This document shows, piece after piece, positions 1 through 6,199 of a stretch of DNA of 10,103 nucleotides. Origin of the DNA: Thermoplasmata archaeon. GTDB taxonomy: Archaea > Thermoplasmatota > Thermoplasmata > Lutacidiplasmatales > UBA184. Under the pieces are notes generated by a model. That model was not told the DNA's origin. It worked only from the letters and a program-made list of their open reading frames with translations, and did not search any database. The stretch covers positions 1-10,103 of the forward strand of contig JASHTC010000108.1 in NCBI GenBank assembly GCA_030040755.1, written 5' to 3'. The translations under genes and the position numbers were made by a program. Numbering within the stretch: position 1 is the first letter of the stretch; each line of letters begins with the position of its first letter.

Positions 1-808
1 AGGCGAGCTCCTGGACGGCGGTCGACCCCGCCTCGCGGATGTGGTACCCCGAGATCGACACCGGGTTCCACCGGGGGGTGTGGCGGGTCCCGTACTCGAT
101 CGTGTCGGTCACGAGCCTAAGGGCCGGGCGCGGCGGGTAGAGGAACTCCTTCTGGGCGATGTACTCCTTCAGGATGTCGTTCTGGGTGGTCCCTCCCAGC
201 CGCTCGAGCGGCACGTGGGTCGCCTCCCCCGAGAGCAGGTACATTCCCCAGACGATGTTCGCCGGGGCGTTGATCGTCATGCTCGTGGTCACGTCGGCGA
301 GCGGGATCCCGGCGAGCAGCCGGCGCATGTCGTCGAGCGAGCTCACGTTCACCCCGCACTTGCCGACCTCGCCGAGGGACTCCGGGTCGTCGGCGTCCAG
401 TCCGTAGAGCGTCGGGTCGTCGAACGCGATGGAGAGTCCGGATTCCCCGTGCCGCAGCAGGTAGTGGAACCGCCGGTTCGTGTCTTCCGGCGAGCCGAAC
501 CCCGAGAACATCCGCATCGACCAGACCCGCCCCCGGTACATGGTCGGATGGACGCCCCGGGTGAACGGGGGAGCGCCCGGGTACCCGATCCGGTCGAACG
601 CCGAGTGGGGCGAGCGAGGCGTGTACAGTCCCTCGACCGGGATCCCCCCGAGGGTGGTGAACGACTCCTTCCGTTCCGGGCTCTTGGCCTTCGCGGGCCC
701 GAGCACCTCGGCCTCCCAGCGGCTCGTCGCCTCCTCCACGGGGTCGCCGCTCCGCGGGCGCGCGGCCCGGGAGGCCGTCGGTCGAGCGTCCGAGCGGCTG
801 GCGGACAT
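1..808 (-). CDS. Coenzyme-B12-dependent acyl-CoA mutase, large (substrate-binding) subunit, N-terminal 269 residues; 3' end outside window
   Basis: This is the substrate-binding TIM-barrel part of the methylmalonyl-CoA mutase family, which interconverts branched and linear acyl-CoA thioesters by a radical mechanism. Family blocks in order are FTRGVHPTMYRGRVW (about 82-96), FGSPEDTNRRF (104-114), GEVGKCGV (146-153), TTSMTINAPA (174-183), QNDILKEYIAQKEF (209-222) and NPVSISGYHIREAG (248-261). His256 in SGYH matches the catalytic His of methylmalonyl-CoA mutase. The two substrate-selecting positions read Phe101 and Gln219, where methylmalonyl-CoA mutase has Tyr and Arg with the same spacing of 118. 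Phe plus Gln is the pair described for isobutyryl-CoA mutase, so the substrate may not be methylmalonyl-CoA. The ATG at 808 precedes the first conserved block by about 80 residues and lies 29-30 bases after a TATA-like TTATC, so it may be leaderless. Family membership is firm; the exact substrate is inferred. The rest of the gene and any B12-binding partner are outside the window. Confidence 0.93.
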   Translation of the reverse strand, partial: MSASRSDARPTASRAARPRSGDPVEEATSRWEAEVLGPAKAKSPERKESFTTLGGIPVEGLYTPRSPHSAFDRIGYPGAPPFTRGVHPTMYRGRVWSMRMFSGFGSPEDTNRRFHYLLRHGESGLSIAFDDPTLYGLDADDPESLGEVGKCGVNVSSLDDMRRLLAGIPLADVTTSMTINAPANIVWGMYLLSGEATHVPLERLGGTTQNDILKEYIAQKEFLYPPRPALRLVTDTIEYGTRHTPRWNPVSISGYHIREAGSTAVQELA

Positions 809-831
809 CGGAGAGAACAGAGACTCGGGTT

Positions 832-840
832 CGGATAAGC
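832..840 (-). promoter_or_regulatory. Possible TATA element for the acyl-CoA mutase gene
   Basis: The 40-base gap between the methyltransferase stop and the mutase start contains GCTTATCCG on the minus strand. The first T of TTATC lies 30 bases before the ATG, the spacing expected if transcription starts at or next to the start codon. No Shine-Dalgarno-like sequence precedes this ATG, which fits a leaderless message. The same TTATC at nearly the same distance precedes an in-frame ATG of purS. The call rests on spacing and AT content only, and read-through from the upstream operon is an alternative. Confidence 0.35.
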
Positions 841-848
841 CCGGGGGG

Positions 849-1667
849 TCAGATCGGGGCCGGAGGCCCCGCGGCCGGCTGGCGGCGGCCCCGGGGCAGG
901 GGGGTCCGGAGGCCGACCAGGTCGGAGGTGCCGCGCCGGAAGACCTGGGCGTGGAGCTCGCGGGCGAAGAGGTCGAACGCGTCGCCGGTCCACTTCGTGT
1001 TGTCGGCGAGCACGGGGGCGCCGGGCGCCAGCTTGGGGCGGAGCAGTGAGAGTTCGAGCGCCAGCCGCTCCGGCGTGTGCAGGTCGTCGTGGAGGAACAG
1101 GTCGACCGACGGGAGCTCCCCGACCAGCGGAGGCAGCACGGCCGCGGTGTCCCCGATCCGCAGGTCCCACCGCGGGGACCGGAACGGGATGGCCCACCCG
1201 CTCGAGAGGCCGGGCGGGATCGCGACCCCGGACTCGTCCTTGCCCAGCACGGGCCCCTTCTGCGGGGTGGGCAGGTCGATGGAGTGGAGGGTCCCCGAGC
1301 GGTTCTTGTCGAGGGCGAGGAGGAAGTGGGCCGACGAGAGCCCGCTGCTCACCCCCGTCTCGACGACGTGCTGCGGCCGGAGCAGCCGTACCAGGGCGTA
1401 CAGCTCGAGCGGCGCGGAGATCTGGGCGTAGGACGTCCGGCCTCCGGCCCGGTGACGCCGGTGGATCTCCTCCTCCACCGGAACGAGGGCGTCGACCTCC
1501 CCCAGCACCTCGAGGATCCGGTCGGTCGAGGCTCCGGAGAGGGCCCGCAGCCACCGGAGATTGAGCGCCGCCCGCGGGTCCCCGAGCGCGTGCCGAGCCC
1601 CGGCGGTCAGGGTCCGGACCCGGTGGGCCAGGTCGGGGGCGGTCGGGGGGTCGGGGGGCGGGCTCAC
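849..1667 (-). CDS. Class I SAM-dependent methyltransferase, substrate unknown (272 aa)
   Basis: The protein has a Rossmann-type SAM-binding core. Motif I is VVETGVSSGLSSAHFLLAL (101-119), an acidic residue ends the next strand (HSIDLP, Asp131), and the later strand/acidic motif is VDLFLHDDLHT (188-198), followed by LAPGAPVLADNTKW (213-226). This pattern resembles the Methyltransf_24 group of small-molecule methyltransferases. About 75 mostly helical residues precede motif I, and the last 15 residues are rich in Pro, Arg and Ala. I chose the GTG start at 1667 because it overlaps the dph6 stop as GTGA and follows a GAGGT ribosome-binding sequence inside dph6, which suggests translational coupling. 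Nothing visible indicates the substrate. A link to diphthamide synthesis is suggested by position only, since the known diphthine synthase belongs to a different fold. Confidence 0.85.
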   Translation of the reverse strand: MSPPPDPPTAPDLAHRVRTLTAGARHALGDPRAALNLRWLRALSGASTDRILEVLGEVDALVPVEEEIHRRHRAGGRTSYAQISAPLELYALVRLLRPQHVVETGVSSGLSSAHFLLALDKNRSGTLHSIDLPTPQKGPVLGKDESGVAIPPGLSSGWAIPFRSPRWDLRIGDTAAVLPPLVGELPSVDLFLHDDLHTPERLALELSLLRPKLAPGAPVLADNTKWTGDAFDLFARELHAQVFRRGTSDLVGLRTPLPRGRRQPAAGPPAPI

Positions 1668-2368
1668 GAGGACCTCGGGACGGGGCCGACCGACACCCGG
1701 GGGGCCAGATGGGCCTTGCGGACCGTGAGCCGCGCCGTGGCGGGCCGCACGTCCCACTCGGCCTCGTCCAGGATGAGCCGCTGGCGGAAGAACGGCGCGT
1801 CGACGACCAGCGTCTCGTACTCGCCTCCCTCCCCGGCCACGTGGACGCGCGCGCCGTCCGCAGCGCCCTGCTCCAGCGTGCGCACCAGCTCGAGGTCGAG
1901 CCGCCGCCCGAGGAGCTCCGGGCCGAGCGACTCGGCGGCGAGATGGACCAAGCGGATGTCGAGGCCCGCCGCGATCTCCTCCCGGACGACCCGGCCCGGC
2001 GCCTTCCGCCAGAGGGGGGTGTAGACCGGCCGGCCGACCCGGCCCGCCACGCGCAGCAGCCGGGACCACTGGTACGACGACTCGACCGCCCCGGCCACCA
2101 CCCACCCGTCGGCGCCCGCGAGCGCTTCTTCGAGGGCGGCCAGCTCCTCGGCCTCCCCGCGCCCGTGGACCGGGACGGCGCGGAACGACTTGCCCCAGGC
2201 GTCGGCCTGCAGGGCGACCAGGTCGAGGTTCGGCGTATGGAACATCATCGAGTCCGGGTCCTCCGGGCGCAGCACCACCAGCTCGTCGACCGGACGCCCC
2301 TGGGTCTCCGCGAGGTAGGCCGCGTAGACCGAGTCCTTCCCGCCCGAGACGAGCGCACTGACGGTCAT
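1664..2368 (-). CDS. dph6: Diphthine-ammonia ligase (Dph6 family, 234 aa)
   Basis: This is an ATP-dependent amidase that converts diphthine to diphthamide, the last step in modifying a histidine of translation elongation factor 2 in archaea and eukaryotes. The N-terminus carries the PP-loop ATP pyrophosphatase motif SGGKDS (8-13) in a Rossmann-like domain. Further family motifs are MFHTPN (42-47), AGAVESSYQWSR (92-103), LWRKAP (119-124) and the signature GEGGEYETLV (179-188) near the C-terminus. The length is close to that of single-domain archaeal Dph6 proteins. The ATG at 2368 puts the PP-loop at the usual place just after the first strand. The gene begins 7 bases after the purL stop and overlaps the methyltransferase start by 4 bases, so it sits inside the purine operon. 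I see no other diphthamide gene in the window. Confidence 0.93.
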   Translation of the reverse strand: MTVSALVSGGKDSVYAAYLAETQGRPVDELVVLRPEDPDSMMFHTPNLDLVALQADAWGKSFRAVPVHGRGEAEELAALEEALAGADGWVVAGAVESSYQWSRLLRVAGRVGRPVYTPLWRKAPGRVVREEIAAGLDIRLVHLAAESLGPELLGRRLDLELVRTLEQGAADGARVHVAGEGGEYETLVVDAPFFRQRLILDEAEWDVRPATARLTVRKAHLAPRVSVGPVPRSS

Positions 2369-2375
2369 CGTCCGA

Positions 2376-4685
2376 TCAGCCCGGCAGGGTGAGACCGGTC
2401 CGCCAGCGCGGGTAGAGCGCGGGGAGGTCGACGAGGGCCTTCTCCTCCTCCGACCATCGGAGCCGCGCGTTCCCGTCGGTGACGGTTCCGAGGGCCCGGC
2501 ACGGGAGCTGGCCGAGCGCCCGCTCGAACCGGGTCCGGTCCCCGGCACGGACCTCCACGACGAATCGGGAGGCGCCCTCCGCGACCAGGGCGGCGCCCGG
2601 GGAGGGGGCGCCGGTCACCTGGAGGTCGACGTCGACGCCGAGCCGGCCGCCGAACGCCATCTCGGCGAGCGTGACCGCGAGACCTCCGTCCGAGACGTCG
2701 TGGGCCGAGCGGACCCAGCCGTGCTCGGCGGCCCGGACCAGCGCCTCGCCGAGCCGTCGGAGGGCGCGCGGGTCGGGGGCCGGCACGCGTAGCCCGAGCG
2801 CGCCGCGGCGGCGGGCCCAGAGCGAGCCCCCGAGCTCGGGGGCCGTTCGGCCGAGCAGGTAGAGGGCGTTCCCCGCCTCCTTGAGGTCGGAGGTCACCGC
2901 ATGCCGGAGGTCGCGGAGGAGGCCGGTCGCCATCAGCACGGGCGTCGGGGGGATCTCGGCGCCGAGGCCTCCGTTGTAGAAGCTGACGTTCCCGGAGGGG
3001 ACGGCGAAGCCGAGCGCGGCCGCGGCGCGCGACAGGCCCCGCGTCACCGCGGCAAAGTCCCCGAGCACCCGCGGGTCCTCCGGATTGCCGAAGTTGAGGC
3101 AGTCCGTGAACGCATCCGGCCGGGCGCCGACCGCGTAGAGGTTCCGAGCCGCCTCCTCCACGACCGCCTCCCCGCCGCGGGCCGGGTCCGCCGCGCAGAC
3201 CCACGGCTGGGTGGCGGTCGTCACCGCCAGCGCCGTCCAGCTCTCCGGACGGGGCTGCAGGACCGCGGCGTCGCCGTGGGAGGGCGACCCGACGGCGCCG
3301 TGGAGCGGGCGCACGGTGGTCCGGCCCTGCACCTCATGGTCGTAGACCCGGACCACCGGCTCGCGCGAGACCGAGTCCGGGGCGAGCACCATCTCGGTGA
3401 ACAGCCGGCCGAGGTCGTCCGAGGGAACGGTCGGTGCCGCTCCCCCGGCGGCCCGACGGGCGCGGGTGGGCCGGTGGAGAGGCGGGGGGTCGACCCGGAA
3501 CCCGACGCGAAGGTGGGCGACCGGGCGACCGTTCCACTCGACCGTCTCAAAGGGGGGCGGCGCGACCGAGCCGATCGCCGTCGCGGGGACGTCGTACCGC
3601 TGGAAGATCGAGAGCAGTTCCTCCAGGTCCCGCGGGCGCACGTCCAGGACCATCCGCTCCTGGGACTCCGAGACCCAGACCTCCCAGGGGCGGAGGTCGG
3701 GTTCGCGCAACGGGACCCGGGCCAGCTCGATCCGAGCGCCGAATCCGCCGGCGTGGACGAGCTCGCCGAACGCGGAGGCGACGCCTCCGCCGCCGAGGTC
3801 CTTGAGGCCCGCGACGAGCCCCCGGTCGAACGACTCGAGGCAGGCGTGGATCAACGGCTCCTTCATGATCGGGTTCCCGAGCTGGACCGCCCCGCGGGAC
3901 TCCGACTCGCTCCGGTCGGTGATCTCCTGGGAGGCGAAGGCGACCCCCCCTATCCCGTCCCGGCCCGTGAGGCCGCCGACCAGCACGAGCCGGTTCCCGA
4001 CGGCCCGTGCCCGGTTCGGGAGGAGCCGCTTCCGGGGGAGGAACCCGAGACACCCGACGTTCACGAGGGGGTTAACGACGTAGGCCGGGTCGAAGTAGAT
4101 CCCTCCCGACACGGTGGGAACGCCGACCCGGTTCCCGTAGTCCCGGATCCCGGCGATGACGCCGTTCGCGAGGTACCGCGGGCTCTTCACGCCCCTCGGG
4201 CGCTGGTCCTCGGGCAGGTCGAGCGGCCCGAAGAAGAGGGGGTCGGCGAGGCCGATCGGCTTCGCGCCGACCGCGAGGACGTCCCGCAGGATCCCACCGA
4301 TCCCCGTGGCCGCCCCGCCGTACGGCTCGACCGCCGAGGGGTGGTTGTGGGACTCGATGCGCAGGGCGTAGGCATACCCATCCTCGAACCGCATCACGCC
4401 GGCATCGCCGGTGCCGAGCACGCGGGGCCGCGGGCGGAGTCTCGAGAACGCCGCCCGGAGGAACGGTCGGGAGCTCTTGTAGCTGCAGTGCTCGCTCCAG
4501 CTCTGAGCCAGGCCAGCGAGCTCGACGTCGGTCGGCTCCCGTCCCTCCGCGCGGAAGTACGAGCGGATCCGACGAAGCTCGCGCGCGTCGAAGCCGAGAC
4601 CTCGCTCGCGGGAGAGCGCCGCCAGCCGGGCCGCGGAGGCGGTCCGCAAGGGAACGACGTTCGCCTCCGGCGCCCACTCGGCCAT
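2376..4685 (-). CDS. purL: Phosphoribosylformylglycinamidine synthase subunit PurL (769 aa)
   Basis: PurL is the synthetase subunit of FGAM synthase. It uses ATP and ammonia supplied by PurQ to convert FGAR to FGAM in step four of de novo purine synthesis, in a complex with PurS and PurQ. The short archaeal/Gram-positive form is clear. The catalytic block SWSEHCSYKSSRP is at 62-74 with His66, RIESHNHPS at 109-117, and YGGAATGIGGILRDV at 122-136. These are followed by the GNPIMKEPLIHA and KDLGGGGVAS loops, ESQERM, and in the second half the repeats NLYAVGARPDAFTDCLNFGNPE and SAHDVSDGGLAV. Two AIRS-like halves are therefore present and the length is typical. The ATG at 4685 is 4 bases after the purS stop. 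A basic Ala/Arg-rich linker (THRARR-like, RPTRARRAAGG) separates the halves. PurQ is not in the window. Confidence 0.97.
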   Translation of the reverse strand: MAEWAPEANVVPLRTASAARLAALSRERGLGFDARELRRIRSYFRAEGREPTDVELAGLAQSWSEHCSYKSSRPFLRAAFSRLRPRPRVLGTGDAGVMRFEDGYAYALRIESHNHPSAVEPYGGAATGIGGILRDVLAVGAKPIGLADPLFFGPLDLPEDQRPRGVKSPRYLANGVIAGIRDYGNRVGVPTVSGGIYFDPAYVVNPLVNVGCLGFLPRKRLLPNRARAVGNRLVLVGGLTGRDGIGGVAFASQEITDRSESESRGAVQLGNPIMKEPLIHACLESFDRGLVAGLKDLGGGGVASAFGELVHAGGFGARIELARVPLREPDLRPWEVWVSESQERMVLDVRPRDLEELLSIFQRYDVPATAIGSVAPPPFETVEWNGRPVAHLRVGFRVDPPPLHRPTRARRAAGGAAPTVPSDDLGRLFTEMVLAPDSVSREPVVRVYDHEVQGRTTVRPLHGAVGSPSHGDAAVLQPRPESWTALAVTTATQPWVCAADPARGGEAVVEEAARNLYAVGARPDAFTDCLNFGNPEDPRVLGDFAAVTRGLSRAAAALGFAVPSGNVSFYNGGLGAEIPPTPVLMATGLLRDLRHAVTSDLKEAGNALYLLGRTAPELGGSLWARRRGALGLRVPAPDPRALRRLGEALVRAAEHGWVRSAHDVSDGGLAVTLAEMAFGGRLGVDVDLQVTGAPSPGAALVAEGASRFVVEVRAGDRTRFERALGQLPCRALGTVTDGNARLRWSEEEKALVDLPALYPRWRTGLTLPG

Positions 4686-4689
4686 GGAC

Positions 4690-4959
4690 CTAGGCCGGCA
4701 CGGGACGCACCGAGACGCGGTGGATCACCGGGTTGGCGAGCAGCCGGTCGACGGCTTCCTCCGAGAGTCGCTGGGCCTCCACCGCCGATACGTCGTCGAA
4801 GACCAGGTCGTACACCCGGGCCGTGCTCACGCGCGGGACCGCGGCGAGCCCGAGGAGGGCCAGCGACTTCTCGACGCTCATCGCCTCGGCGTCCACGACG
4901 CCCGGCTTGAGCTCGATCCGGACCTCCATCCGAACGGAATTCTTCGGGGGCGGGCCCAT
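4690..4959 (-). CDS. purS: Phosphoribosylformylglycinamidine synthase subunit PurS (about 89 aa)
   Basis: PurS is a small dimeric subunit that joins PurL to the glutaminase PurQ so that ammonia can pass between them. The family is recognised from VRIELKPGVVDAEA near the start, the SLALLGL helix, the VYDLVFDD strand and the hallmark LLANPVIHRVSV near the end. The stop lies 4 bases before purL, which is strong context support. Three in-frame starts are possible: GTG at 4971, ATG at 4959 and ATG at 4929, the last giving 79 residues directly before the first strand. I prefer 4959 because a TATA-like GATTATC lies about 28 bases before it and no Shine-Dalgarno-like sequence precedes 4929. Homology alone would also permit 4929. 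The gene is first in the minus-strand operon. Confidence 0.92.
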   Translation of the reverse strand: MGPPPKNSVRMEVRIELKPGVVDAEAMSVEKSLALLGLAAVPRVSTARVYDLVFDDVSAVEAQRLSEEAVDRLLANPVIHRVSVRPVPA

Positions 4960-4983
4960 GGCGGCTCGCACCCGACGCGGACA

Positions 4984-5014
4984 GATAATCCTAAGCCCGA
5001 CGGGTCGAAAATTT
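4984..5014 (-). promoter_or_regulatory. Promoter region of the purS-purL-dph6 operon
   Basis: Two AT-rich boxes stand out in GC-rich DNA on the minus strand: AAATTTTC at about 5014-5007 and GATTATC at 4990-4984. The first would place a transcript start near 4985, leaving a leader of roughly 25 bases to the ATG at 4959. The second would place it at or near that ATG, a leaderless message. Which one is used cannot be told from sequence. Just upstream, a GCGCT/AGCGC inverted repeat with a 4-base loop occupies 5016-5029 and could be incidental. Confidence 0.55.
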
Positions 5015-5052
5015 GGCGCTTCGGAGCGCGTCCCGCGGACGGACGGAGGCCG

Positions 5053-5065
5053 CCGACCCGGTCGG
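5053..5065. repeat. Perfect 6-bp inverted repeat with one-base centre in the divergent promoter region
   Basis: CCGACC and GGTCGG flank a single C. The repeat lies between the purS-side TATA boxes and the right-facing TATA box, where an operator could sit. It may be a binding site for a dimeric regulator, but short GC-rich inverted repeats arise easily in this base composition. Confidence 0.3.
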
Positions 5066-5070
5066 ACTAG

Positions 5071-5104
5071 CCCCTATCAAATAGTGCAAAAACCTATATA
5101 GGGG
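5071..5104. repeat. Inverted repeat CCCCTAT / ATAGGGG with 20-base spacer overlapping a TATA box
   Basis: The left arm CCCCTAT is at 5071-5077 and the right arm ATAGGGG is at 5098-5104. The right arm overlaps the last half of the palindromic TATA box at 5093-5102. A smaller inverted repeat, CTAT-CAA-ATAG, is nested at 5074-5084. A dimeric regulator bound here would cover the basal promoter of the plus-strand genes. Arm centres are about 27 bases apart. A regulatory role is inferred from position only. Confidence 0.4.
5086..5102 (+). promoter_or_regulatory. Strong archaeal promoter: BRE-like A-rich stretch plus TATA box
   Basis: An A-rich run (CAAAAA) precedes CCTATATAGG, a perfect 10-bp palindrome and the best TATA box in the window. 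It would start transcription near 5121-5125, leaving about 25 bases before the ATG of the 57-residue protein at 5149. Because the box is symmetrical it could also support leftward initiation, though purS has closer boxes of its own. It probably also serves the downstream RAM and UPF0147 genes, since no comparable box lies in 5323-5393. Confidence 0.65.
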
Positions 5105-5148
5105 GCCTTTCTCGGGCCGCCGGCGCGGGGGGGGCCGGCCATCAGTCC

Positions 5149-5322
5149 ATGGAGGAGTTCATCTGTAGCGTTGAGTTCCTTCGGGGGCCGGCGGAGTTCT
5201 TTGCGCGCGTGTCGAGCGAGGCCGGCGGGGTACGCGACTACCGCAGCCCGACATCGAGCGGTGTGATCGATCAAGTGATTAACGACCTCCAAGAGGAGTT
5301 CGAGTCCGCCCCCGCGGCGTAG
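5149..5322 (+). CDS. Small acidic protein of unknown function (57 aa)
   Basis: The reading frame runs from ATG at 5149 to TAG at 5320. It begins MEEFICSVEFLRGPAEFF and ends with an amphipathic, acidic stretch around VIDQVINDLQEEFES. I do not recognise a named family. A mixed strand/helix start and a helical C-terminal half are likely, with no signal peptide or membrane segment. A good TATA box about 50 bases upstream supports it as a real gene. Codon choice is less GC-biased at third positions (TGT, GTT, CTT, TTT, ACA, GGT, ATT, CAA) than in neighbouring genes, which could mean a short gene under weak bias or a younger or transferred one. The start lacks a clear Shine-Dalgarno sequence. It lies 71 bases before the RAM gene on the same strand. 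Those 71 bases (5323-5393) hold no convincing second promoter, so the two may be co-transcribed. Confidence 0.6.
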   Translation: MEEFICSVEFLRGPAEFFARVSSEAGGVRDYRSPTSSGVIDQVINDLQEEFESAPAA

Positions 5323-5393
5323 CGAGGTCAGGGGGCCGGGCATTCGCTTTCGAAGGCAGGTAGGACACACGCGGAAAGGGGTTCAGAGGATCT

Positions 5394-5735
5394 ATGGAAA
5401 AACCGTCCACGTCCAAGGCGCCGGTGAGCCACGCGGTCGAGAGCGCCTTCACCAAGGTCTGGGGGGACGAGCACGTCGTCGCCCTGATCGCGTTGAAGGT
5501 CGAGACGAGCGAGGCCGACAACGTCGCGGCCGAGGTAGCGAAGTTCGTCGAAGCCGAGGACGTCTTCCTCGTCACCGGCGACACCGACATCTTCATCAAG
5601 GTACGGTTCCCGCACTACGAGGAGCTCAAGGAGTTCGTCCTCCACCGGCTCCCGGGCGTGCGCGGCATCCGCGAGACGAAGACCCTGCTCGTGGTCACCG
5701 CCTACAAGGAGGCCGGGGAGTCCCACGCGACATGA
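5394..5735 (+). CDS. Stand-alone Lrp/AsnC-type ligand-binding (RAM) domain protein, no DNA-binding domain (113 aa)
   Basis: Residues about 28-105 match the effector-binding RAM domain of Lrp/AsnC regulators: strand HVVALIALKVE, helix AAEVAKFVEAE, strand DVFLVTGDTDIFIKVRF, helix YEELKEFVLHRL, then PGVRGIRETKTLLVVTAYKE. The VTGDTDIFIKV turn is the characteristic ligand-loop region. The helix-turn-helix domain that precedes RAM in full Lrp proteins is missing. The first 25 residues are polar and cannot hold one. Proteins of this kind form dimers to octamers, bind amino acids or similar ligands, and may modulate full-length Lrp partners or enzymes. The start is set by GAGGA at 5386-5390, 3 bases before ATG. 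The stop overlaps the UPF0147 start by ATGA, which points to coupled translation. Confidence 0.88.
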   Translation: MEKPSTSKAPVSHAVESAFTKVWGDEHVVALIALKVETSEADNVAAEVAKFVEAEDVFLVTGDTDIFIKVRFPHYEELKEFVLHRLPGVRGIRETKTLLVVTAYKEAGESHAT

Positions 5736-6049
5736 CCGTCTCGTCGCATTCGACGTCGCCGTTCGGCAGTTCCGCCGTCTCCCCCGCCCCCGTGGGCGAG
5801 GCGGAGACCCCGCTCCAACGTCTCGTCGAGTCCCTCGGGGAGCTCGCCGACGACCCGTCGGTCCCGCGGAACATCCGCCGCGGGGCCCAGGCCGCCAAGG
5901 ACGAGATCCTCAAACCCCGGGTCGCGTTGGACGTCCGGATCGCGAGCGCGGCCGCCCTCCTGGACGACCTGGCGAACGACCCGAACCTCCCCACGCACGG
6001 CCGGACCGCGATCTGGTCGATCATCTCGGGGCTGGAGAGCCTTCAGTGA
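5732..6049 (+). CDS. UPF0147 family archaeal protein of unknown function (105 aa)
   Basis: The family pattern is clear: LGELADDPSVPRNIRRGAQAAKDEIL (36-60) followed by VRIASAAALLDDLANDPNLPTHGRTAIWSIISGLE (68-102). These two segments look like a pair of related helical hairpins, each with a DP-(S/N)-(V/L)-P motif (DPSVP at 41-45 and DPNLP at 83-87). The protein is all-helical and cytosolic. Its function is not established. About 25 Ser/Pro-rich residues precede the conserved region and are probably disordered. The ATG overlaps the RAM gene's TGA, so the two proteins are likely made from one transcript. The stop is 59 bases before the tRNA-Lys gene. Confidence 0.9.
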   Translation: MTVSSHSTSPFGSSAVSPAPVGEAETPLQRLVESLGELADDPSVPRNIRRGAQAAKDEILKPRVALDVRIASAAALLDDLANDPNLPTHGRTAIWSIISGLESLQ

Positions 6050-6068
6050 ATCCCTCGATGGATAGGCT

Positions 6069-6075
6069 GAAATAC
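6069..6075 (+). promoter_or_regulatory. Possible TATA element for tRNA-Lys (and perhaps rpoH-rpoB)
   Basis: GAAATAC is the only AT-rich patch in the 59 bases between the UPF0147 stop and the tRNA. It is centred about 37 bases before the tRNA 5' end, so transcription would begin roughly 10 bases upstream of the mature end, leaving a short leader for RNase P to remove. The match to a TATA box is weak. Since no separate promoter is evident in the 21 bases between the tRNA and rpoH, this element might also drive rpoH-rpoB. Confidence 0.4.
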
Positions 6076-6130
6076 CGCCCCCGGGTCCTCGCTCTCCGGA
6101 GCGGTCGCGGGCCCGTAGCTCAGCTAGGCA

Positions 6131-6161
6131 GGTCGCGCGGTCACCCGAGCGGCCCTACCAA
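6131..6161 (+). other. tRNA intron 1 (D arm, position 21/22, about 31 nt), relaxed BHB
   Basis: A 4-bp central helix forms between TAGG (6125-6128, D loop) and CCTA (6154-6157). On the exon side a 3-base bulge, CAG (6129-6131), is cut after A6130. The inner stem GTCGC/GCGGC (6132-6136 with 6149-6153, one T-G pair) continues past a G-A mismatch into CGG/CCG with a 4-base loop. On the 3' side four bases, CCAA (6158-6161), separate the central helix from the D stem, so the fold is not a strict 3-4-3 BHB. Cutting after 6161 gives the expected 9-base D loop. Cutting after 6159, as strict geometry predicts, would give an 11-base D loop and a 76-nt tRNA. Boundaries are uncertain by 1-2 bases. Confidence 0.8.
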
Positions 6162-6199
6162 GAGCATCCGGCTTTTAACCGGGTGGTCGGGGGTTCGAT

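Noticed and set aside
41..838. Plus-strand open frame opposite the acyl-CoA mutase gene
   Set aside because: Composition-driven shadow of a gene identified by many conserved blocks.
809..848. Terminator after the methyltransferase gene
   Set aside because: No T-rich run or stem-loop is present in the 40-base gap.
2901..4910. 669-codon open frame on the plus strand opposite purL
   Set aside because: Arg/Pro/Asp-rich shadow without motifs, and it covers the clearly recognised purL and part of purS on the other strand.
6094..6101. CTCCGGAG palindrome just before the tRNA
   Set aside because: An 8-base GC-rich palindrome is expected by chance here, and it could equally form a trivial leader hairpin.
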